A DNA stretch of 10,909 nucleotides from an uncultured Clostridia bacterium (GTDB lineage Bacteria > Bacillota > Clostridia > Christensenellales > Borkfalkiaceae). Under the pieces are notes generated by a model, which searched no databases, was not told where the DNA came from, and was given only the letters and a program-made list of their open reading frames with translations. The stretch spans positions 1 through 10,909 of the forward strand of contig CAUHGY010000064.1 of assembly GCA_959605945.1 (NCBI GenBank). Direction: 5' to 3'. Below, piece by piece: positions 6,402 through 10,909 of this stretch. Each line of letters starts with the position of its first letter. Position 1 is the first letter of the stretch. The translations under genes and the position numbers were made by a program.

Positions 6402-7760
6402 TCAGCCGATTTCGTTAAAATTTCCTATAACAGTTCCGCCGTTATGATCGCAGCTCACTCCTCCCGTATTGAAATCTGCCGTGAGAGCAGTGTTCTCCCC
6501 GTCCTTAATAACGCCTGCCTCATCGCGCAATGCATGCTTAAAAGTTATGCCCGATATATACGTTCTGCCGTCATCCGACAGCTTCTTCAGGAACCCGAAC
6601 ATATTCAACACGCCGATATTCGCTTCGGCGCTGCCGCATTCCTGCCCCGGAGCGGAATACAATACAGCCGTTCTCATCGTGTCTGCAGGGTAAGCGTACC
6701 GATTATACGACGCCTTCATATACAGTCTCGCATAATCGCTGTCGGAATACGGGCGCATATACAACGCAAACTCCCACTCGCCTGACCCCTGATAAGTATT
6801 TTCGAAAGTTAAATCCAACATTGCGCTCAATCCGTATTGAGCCTGCGCTTCATCACTTTGCCCGTGTTTTGTTATGACATGCATGTGCGGCAAGGAATTC
6901 CATCCTCCTGCGTCAGCGGCTATATAAAGGCCCGAAACATCAAGGCCGACTGCCGTCATTTTCAGTTGCGTCACATCAAGTTCCACCGCCGACGGTGTCA
7001 TATCCGGCATATTGAACAGCAAACTGCCCGTATTGAAAGACACCTGATTGTTCGGGTCGTCGTCTATGGTGGCATATGCCGGCAAAATAATGCGCAGCGA
7101 ATATTCGGGATAAGACGACCACTCGTTTGCCAGAAAATCGGTAGGCAAAGTTATCTTTTCCGTCCCGACGGCCTCTCCCGAAGCCGCGTTATATACCGTG
7201 CATTCTTCCTCGTAAGGATAAGTTATATCGGCGGTGCTGCCCGCCCAGACATCGTCGCTCGCACCGACAAGAACATATCCCATGAGATTTATCCATCCGC
7301 TGTCGAAAGCGACTATGTTTGTTCTTGAAAGATCAAGAATCACTATAAGTCCGCTGACGCTTTCGCAGGCGGAACTTCCGTTCTCATATCGCATATAACG
7401 CACCATCGGCGTTCTGTTGCAGGGATTTCCGTCCTTGTCAATGCGGCCCATCAGCACTTCGTGCATTTTTATTGCATCGGCTTTTTGATTGTAGATATTA
7501 TCCGTATTTGATTTCAAAACCCCGTCGCCGTCTGTCTTAAAACCTCCCGAATTAAGCATTTCGGTGGTCTCTTCCGCCATGCTGTCGATCTCTTCTTTGG
7601 TATAAGAGCCGTCGTCTTCTTCGGGACGATAAGAAATGTTGATGCCCCCGCTCAAAGCAATATTAGACGCCGCAAGCAACGTAGAAGAAAAAACGGCGAC
7701 GCACAGTAAAACGACCGTCAAAAGGAAAAATATTATAACGATTGCTCTGCGTTTTATCAT
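6402..7760 (-). CDS. Large exported protein of unknown family, last gene of the SipW/TasA-like operon
   Basis: A 452-residue protein I do not recognise. Residues 3-5 (KRR) and a hydrophobic segment at about 6-31 form a signal peptide, followed by LLAASNIALSGGINISY (28-44), a motif shared with the first gene of the operon (IWAATNVAINGSNTITF). The mature part is acidic, rich in Asp, Ser, Gly and Tyr, and looks mostly beta-structured; residues 50-110 are more helical and charged. It has five cysteines after the signal region (113, 132, 187, 375, 437). No second membrane segment, LPXTG-type sorting signal or enzyme motif is visible, so it is probably secreted or held at the surface by partners. 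AAAGGAG lies close before the ATG, 60 nt after the signal peptidase gene. By position it is a likely substrate of that peptidase and a matrix, fibre-tip or accessory protein; this is inference. Confidence 0.75.
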   Translation of the reverse strand: MIKRRAIVIIFFLLTVVLLCVAVFSSTLLAASNIALSGGINISYRPEEDDGSYTKEEIDSMAEETTEMLNSGGFKTDGDGVLKSNTDNIYNQKADAIKMHEVLMGRIDKDGNPCNRTPMVRYMRYENGSSACESVSGLIVILDLSRTNIVAFDSGWINLMGYVLVGASDDVWAGSTADITYPYEEECTVYNAASGEAVGTEKITLPTDFLANEWSSYPEYSLRIILPAYATIDDDPNNQVSFNTGSLLFNMPDMTPSAVELDVTQLKMTAVGLDVSGLYIAADAGGWNSLPHMHVITKHGQSDEAQAQYGLSAMLDLTFENTYQGSGEWEFALYMRPYSDSDYARLYMKASYNRYAYPADTMRTAVLYSAPGQECGSAEANIGVLNMFGFLKKLSDDGRTYISGITFKHALRDEAGVIKDGENTALTADFNTGGVSCDHNGGTVIGNFNEIG

Positions 7761-7820
7761 AAACTCTCCTTTATAATGCTCGCAAAAATCTGCAGATATG
7801 CTTTGCGGCGCTTATCCGCG

Positions 7821-8429
7821 CTAAACGATTTTTGCGCTGTCGGGCGGTTTGTTTTCCTTACCCTGCTCGGTAAGAATGAATACCAGTTCCCAGGTAAGAT
7901 ATATCAGCATCAGCGTGCACGGAATGAGAATGCATATCACTATTCCCTGCACGGAAGCCACAAAATTGACGGTATTGTTGATAAATGAGGGAAGTTTTTT
8001 TGCTCTGCCCATCACAAAATCGTGAGGAACGTAGGCGCCGTCGTCGGTCGGATTGCTGCTGCCCTTGGTAAGATAACATTTTCTGCCCGACTTGTCGGAA
8101 GATACGTCTATGACTTCATGTACCCACAAGTCGCATCCTGCAACCAATTCCGAAGAAAACGGAACCCCGTAATGTTCGGGCGCGCGGTAAAAAACAATTA
8201 CGTCCCCGATGTTATAGCTTTCGTCTCCGTGCACGGTGATAACGTCGCCGATCCGATATCCGCTATCAGCCATGCTGGACGAACGAATAACCCCTAACTT
8301 ACCCGCAAATCCGCCCTCGCTGCGCAAAAAAAGCGCAGATGCCGCGAGTATAATTGAAAAAAGGAAAACAAGGGCGAATATGATGTCTGCCGTGATTGTC
8401 GCCGCCCGTTTCCATACTTTTGCCGACAA
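7821..8429 (-). CDS. SipW-like (ER-type) signal peptidase I
   Basis: A 202-residue membrane protease with an N-terminal membrane segment (about 11-35) and a C-terminal one (about 158-187), as in SipW-type enzymes. RSSSM (49-53) carries the catalytic Ser52; GDVITV (61-66) and GDVIVF (75-80) are conserved; WVHEVID (102-108) supplies His104, the base that replaces the Lys of ordinary bacterial signal peptidases; and TKGSSNPTDD (121-130) corresponds to TKGDANxxxD, with the first Asp replaced by Ser124 but Asp130 kept. These proteases process a small set of preproteins, classically TasA and TapA in Bacillus. The start is a TTG at 8429, the only usual start codon between the in-frame upstream stop and the conserved region; AAGG lies 9 nt before it. 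It sits 28 nt after the TasA-like gene and 60 nt before the 452-residue gene, both probable substrates. Confidence 0.85.
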   Translation of the reverse strand: MSAKVWKRAATITADIIFALVFLFSIILAASALFLRSEGGFAGKLGVIRSSSMADSGYRIGDVITVHGDESYNIGDVIVFYRAPEHYGVPFSSELVAGCDLWVHEVIDVSSDKSGRKCYLTKGSSNPTDDGAYVPHDFVMGRAKKLPSFINNTVNFVASVQGIVICILIPCTLMLIYLTWELVFILTEQGKENKPPDSAKIV

Positions 8430-8457
8430 TTTTTGCCGCCTTATTCAGCTTCTTGCG

Positions 8458-9042
8458 TTACGCGCTCTTCTTGCTGATGGAAAGCGTGAAAGCAAATCCG
8501 CCGTTTGCGGTATCAACGCCGGTTTCTTTTGCAAGATCGGTAAGGCTTACGACAACCGTGATCGTTCCCGATGTATTTTTCTCAATTTCAATCTCGCAAC
8601 TACCGCCGTCGACGGTTATATCTGCGTCGTTAGCCGTAGCTTTCAGCCCGCTGCCGAGAGCGGTTACAGACAGTTCCGCCGTAATCGCCTGTTCGGCTGA
8701 AACGAAATCGTTTTTTACGGTTATTTCAAGTGTGTAAGTATCGGTCGGAGCACTGAATGTAATATTTTGCGTCAATCCTGCAGTTGCCGTGAGCTCCTGA
8801 TTATGCGCGGTGGTCGCGTCGAACTTTCCGTCAACAGAATCCGAAATAGTGATATTCTGATCCTGCACGGTACCGTAACTTTCCTTCATGGTGACGGTCG
8901 CAAGAACGTCATTCATTTCGAATGTGATCGTATTGGAACCGTTAATTGCCACGTTTGTAGCTGCCCAGATGCCCATAGTCATGACGACAACCACCATCAG
9001 CATTGCCATGACCGTAGTTAAAATTCTGATTCTTCTCTTCAT
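8458..9042 (-). CDS. TasA/camelysin-like secreted protein with SipW-type signal peptide
   Basis: A 194-residue protein beginning MKRRIRILTTVMAMLMVVVV: a positive N-terminus, a hydrophobic core (about 8-26), then IWAATNVAINGSNTITF (25-41), a plausible SipW-type cleavage region. The mature part is rich in Thr, Ser, Val, Ala and Asp with alternating beta-strand pattern (TITVVVSLTD, GFAFTLSIS), and contains one Cys. This resembles the TasA/camelysin class, exported proteins that form fibres or surface layers and depend on SipW for maturation. The similarity is judged from architecture and context rather than from a long sequence match. The ATG at 9042 is preferred over a TTG two codons upstream; AAGGAG lies 9 nt before it. 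It heads a three-gene operon with the SipW-like peptidase and a second exported protein, behind a promoter at 9123-9151. Confidence 0.65.
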   Translation of the reverse strand: MKRRIRILTTVMAMLMVVVVMTMGIWAATNVAINGSNTITFEMNDVLATVTMKESYGTVQDQNITISDSVDGKFDATTAHNQELTATAGLTQNITFSAPTDTYTLEITVKNDFVSAEQAITAELSVTALGSGLKATANDADITVDGGSCEIEIEKNTSGTITVVVSLTDLAKETGVDTANGGFAFTLSISKKSA

Positions 9043-9122
9043 AAACAAATTCTCCTTGTTAAAATTTTTTATTTACAGCGCGGCAGATCGGACCGCTCCG
9101 AAAACCTTTATAAAAAATACGT

Positions 9123-9151
9123 TTATTATCAAATTAAACGTACAATTGCAA
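9123..9151 (-). promoter_or_regulatory. Promoter of the SipW/TasA-like operon
   Basis: On the minus strand TTGCAA (9146-9151) and TAATAA (9123-9128) are 17 nt apart, with an A/T tract (9152-9170) immediately upstream that could act as an UP element. The start site would be near 9116, giving a ~73-nt leader. Other TTGACA hexamers occur upstream (9212-9217, 9243-9248) but without well-spaced -10 boxes. Confidence 0.5.
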
Positions 9152-9169
9152 GCGATTTTTAAAAAAAAT

Positions 9170-9198
9170 TACCGAAAATCACTAAATTCTACCGAAAA
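9170..9198 (-). repeat. Direct repeat TACCGAAAA x2 upstream of the operon promoter
   Basis: TACCGAAAA occurs at 9170-9178 and again at 9190-9198, exactly 20 bp apart. The copies are centred at about -58 and -78 from the predicted start of the SipW/TasA-like operon, where activators such as response regulators often bind. Confidence 0.45.
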
Positions 9199-9201
9199 AT
9201 G

Positions 9202-9217
9202 TTGACTTATTTGTCAA
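9202..9217. repeat. Inverted repeat TTGAC-N6-GTCAA
   Basis: TTGAC (9202-9206) and GTCAA (9213-9217) form a perfect 5-bp inverted repeat with a 6-bp centre, of operator size, just upstream of the TACCGAAAA repeats. It may be a regulator site, but such a short repeat can arise by chance. Confidence 0.3.
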
Positions 9218-9243
9218 TTTGTAATATATTGAATATGATAAAT

Positions 9244-9293
9244 GTCAAATATTTTGATATTATATGAATGTTGGTCAGATATTTTGATATTAT
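9244..9293. repeat. 20-bp direct repeat on a 30-bp period beside the recombinase gene
   Basis: GTCAAATATTTTGATATTAT (9244-9263) and GTCAGATATTTTGATATTAT (9274-9293) differ at one base and are 30 bp apart start to start. Each contains a near-palindrome (TCAAA-TAT-TTTGA in the first copy). A weaker GTCAATTT match begins 31 bp further left at 9213. The block lies between the stop of the recombinase gene and the SipW/TasA-like operon promoter, so it could hold recombinase arm-type sites or regulator operators. Confidence 0.6.
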
Positions 9294-9309
9294 GCGTACT
9301 ATTATGAAA

Positions 9310-10239
9310 TTATTCGTATTTTTTAAGCTGTTTTCCCATTCTCTCGGCAAGCAGCTTTTTTTGTTTTTCCGAACTGTGGACATATAGCCTTATTGTGACA
9401 GCAGGGTCGCTGTGACCGAGAATTTCCGACAATGTTTTTATATCCGCGCCGAACTCAACGGCGCGGGTTGCGAAAGTATGTCTGAGAGAATGAAATCCTC
9501 TGTGCGGAATCTTCAGCTTTTCAAGCAGCTTGGAAAAAGTGCTCTGATAACTTCTTATTCTGACAAATTCTCTCTTTGTGCCGCTGACAACGAAACAACC
9601 TCCGACATCTTTCATTGCTTTCAGATACGGCGATAACGACACAGGATAAGGTATCTTGCGCTCTCCCGCCGCGGTTTTCGGCGAATCGAACAAATCGTCT
9701 CTGTTTTCGGAAAGCCTGACAGAACTTTGCGTTTGCTCAATTTTGAAAACACGCAGGCGCATATCCACATTTTCCCATTTAAGAGCCAGTAATTCGCCGA
9801 TGCGCAAACCTGTGTAAAGTGCTATCAGTATGCCGTAAAGCCGTGTTTTTCTTTTTTTCAATATATATTCTTCTATTCTGCGTTGCTCCGACGCCGCGAA
9901 ACATTCCGCTTTTTTGCCGCGCGGTGCAACGGTTATGAATGCAGACGGATCGGTTTTGATAACTTTTTCGCGCAATGCACATCTGAATATTCTTTTAATT
10001 ACTCCGATAATAAGCGCCGCTGAATTACCCGAAAGCCCCCCGCCGTCGAATTTGTTGCCGCTGAGCCGAATATGCCGCATATATTCGGCGATATTACTCT
10101 CTTTTATCTTTTTCATTTTCAAATTGCCGAACTCTTCATTCAGCTTTTTTATCGCTGTTCCGTATGTTATACGTGAACTTCGTTTTAGGTTTGCGGCTTT
10201 AATTTCAAGCCATTTTTGCGCATAATCTTTGAATAACAT
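9310..10239 (-). CDS. Tyrosine recombinase / phage-type integrase
   Basis: A 309-residue protein with an N-terminal SAM-like core-binding domain (about 1-90) and a C-terminal catalytic domain. All expected residues are present: Arg146 (TGLRIGE), Lys188 (SPKTAAGER), His250-x-x-Arg253 (HSLRHTF), His276 (LGHSDP) and nucleophile Tyr286 (RLYVH). Members cut and rejoin DNA at short sites for integration, excision or inversion. It lacks the extra N-terminal arm-binding domain often found in ~380-residue Tn916/phage integrases, so it is a short form. AAGGAG lies 9 nt before the ATG. No excisionase, relaxase, phage or transposon gene is nearby, so it is an orphan here. No terminator is evident between it and the operon 260 nt downstream. 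It could be a relic of a mobile element, an integrase at the edge of an element extending right, or a local DNA switch. Confidence 0.92.
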   Translation of the reverse strand: MLFKDYAQKWLEIKAANLKRSSRITYGTAIKKLNEEFGNLKMKKIKESNIAEYMRHIRLSGNKFDGGGLSGNSAALIIGVIKRIFRCALREKVIKTDPSAFITVAPRGKKAECFAASEQRRIEEYILKKRKTRLYGILIALYTGLRIGELLALKWENVDMRLRVFKIEQTQSSVRLSENRDDLFDSPKTAAGERKIPYPVSLSPYLKAMKDVGGCFVVSGTKREFVRIRSYQSTFSKLLEKLKIPHRGFHSLRHTFATRAVEFGADIKTLSEILGHSDPAVTIRLYVHSSEKQKKLLAERMGKQLKKYE

Positions 10240-10410
10240 GAAGATTTTCTCCTTTTTAATGCGGGTTTACCGCTTTTTCTAGAAATTAATTATAATCTTC
10301 AATTATTCTTTTGGCGGTATAATACGGCCCTATTCCCGAAATCATTTTCGAATTTTCATAAAAATAATTATTTACATTCCGAAAAACTGTATGAATTTTC
10401 TGACGATTTG

Positions 10411-10419
10411 TGATATAAT
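10411..10419 (+). promoter_or_regulatory. Extended -10 promoter of the 69-residue gene
   Basis: TG-A-TATAAT at 10411-10419 is a perfect extended -10 element; no good -35 hexamer is seen 16-18 nt upstream, as is usual for extended -10 promoters. The start site would be near 10426, leaving a short leader. Confidence 0.55.
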
Positions 10420-10452
10420 GTCAATGTATGTAAATTTAAAAAGGAAAAACAA

Positions 10453-10662
10453 ATGAAAACGTCCGATGAGATACTTGCAGATTTAATCGACCTGTTTCTT
10501 ACTTACCTAAACGATCTGAACGTTTTGGACGAATGTGCCGTGAACGACTTTGTTATCGGTGAAAAGACGGCATACGTAGAATGCCTGGAAATTATACAGA
10601 ACTGGGAAAAATCGAAAGAACACGGCCTTGACTTCGATTTATCGGAAAAATATCCCGTCTGA
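10453..10662 (+). CDS. Small acidic protein of unknown function
   Basis: A 69-residue, strongly acidic and largely helical protein and the only plus-strand gene. AAAAAGGA lies about 6 nt before the ATG, and an extended -10 promoter stands 34 nt upstream, so expression is well supported. The central GEKTAYVECLEIIQNWE (36-52) looks like a conserved amphipathic helix, and the protein ends DLSEKYPV. No signal peptide, membrane segment or DNA-binding motif is visible. I recall similar small proteins as uncharacterised Clostridia genes, but cannot assign a family. It is divergent from the recombinase gene with 213 nt between starts. Confidence 0.75.
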   Translation: MKTSDEILADLIDLFLTYLNDLNVLDECAVNDFVIGEKTAYVECLEIIQNWEKSKEHGLDFDLSEKYPV

Positions 10663-10734
10663 ACAAACACAGCGTTATTCGGCATAAGTTTTTTATAGCG
10701 CCTTGCTACGGTTTTCCCGCAATATTTCCTGTTT

Positions 10735-10768
10735 ACCGACGGCAGATAAATTATGAACTGCCGGCGGT
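10735..10768 (+). terminator. Possible terminator of the 69-residue gene
   Basis: ACCG-A-CGGCAG (10735-10745) and CTGCCG-G-CGGT (10758-10768) form a 10-bp stem with one mismatch and a 12-nt loop, followed by TGATTTTAAATT. It lies 73 nt after the stop codon. The T-run is interrupted, so the call is tentative. Confidence 0.4.
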
Positions 10769-10885
10769 TGATTTTAAATTCACGCCGCCAAAATGCATGA
10801 CGTTTTTTTACGGAAAAAATAAAGTATAATAATTTATAGAACTCAATAAAATTTTATATATAAATTTAAAAATAAGAAAGCTCCC

Positions 10886-10909
10886 CAAGCGCGATTTTAT
10901 TCGCGCTTG
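10886..10909. terminator. Hairpin at the right edge, probable terminator (cut by the window)
   Basis: CAAGCGCGA (10886-10894) and TCGCGCTTG (10901-10909) form a perfect 9-bp stem with a 6-nt loop that ends exactly at the window edge. The bases before it, AAAGCTCCC, could extend the stem if the sequence beyond continues with GGGAGCTTT. On the minus strand it would be followed by CTTTCTTATTTTT, suggesting it ends a gene lying to the right on the minus strand. Confidence 0.5.

Noticed and set aside
7788..7797. ATCTGCAGAT palindrome between the signal peptidase gene and the 452-residue gene as a terminator
   Set aside because: A 10-bp palindrome allows only about three base pairs once a loop is formed; the genes are more likely co-transcribed.
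9213..9293. CRISPR-like array
   Set aside because: Only two good repeat copies with about 10 bp between them, far too short for spacers, and no cas genes nearby.

Overview
The window reads as chromosomal DNA of a low-to-moderate GC Gram-positive bacterium, most likely an uncultured gut-type member of the Clostridia. Support: strong AAGGAG-type ribosome binding sites in front of nearly every gene; sigma-A-type promoters (TTGACA-17-TATAAT); a Firmicutes-style LexA box; a Y-family polymerase/YolD pair; a SipW-type signal peptidase gene. Assignment below class level is not possible from sequence alone. Ten of the eleven genes are on the minus strand; only a small gene at the right end is on plus.

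Layout, left to right. (1) 1-473: the N-terminal 157 residues of a NodB-type polysaccharide deacetylase, read off the left edge, with its own promoter and a ~135-nt leader. (2) 723-2286: a two-gene operon (transcribed right to left) of a UvrX/YqjW-like Y-family DNA polymerase and an overlapping YolD-like gene, behind a near-consensus promoter with a LexA-box-like operator at the start site, so probably a DNA-damage mutagenesis cassette. (3) 2287-2765: no convincing gene; holds that promoter, a GC-rich palindromic patch and a 14-bp hairpin. (4) 2766-4163: a compact cytoplasmic alpha-L-rhamnosidase-like (GH78-type) hydrolase. (5) 4254-6208: a cytidylate-kinase-like protein and a MATE exporter overlapping by 4 nt, with a structured ~94-nt leader. 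(6) 6402-9042: the most interesting block, a three-gene operon in the order TasA/camelysin-like secreted protein, SipW-like signal peptidase, and a large 452-residue exported protein of unknown family. (7) 9310-10239: a lone tyrosine recombinase with all catalytic residues. (8) 10453-10662 (+): a 69-residue acidic protein of unknown function, divergent from the recombinase.

How the parts may work together. Operon (6) looks like a self-contained export/assembly module: an ER/SipW-type signal peptidase lies between two predicted substrates that share an unusual motif across their likely cleavage sites (AA-S/T-N-I/V-A). By analogy with tapA-sipW-tasA of Bacillus it could build a surface fibre or biofilm matrix, but the 452-residue protein is not recognised. 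Its upstream region is crowded with repeats: a 9-bp direct repeat just upstream of the promoter, a TTGAC-N6-GTCAA inverted repeat, and a 20-bp direct repeat on a 30-bp period abutting the recombinase gene. These suggest regulated expression, recombinase binding sites, or both.
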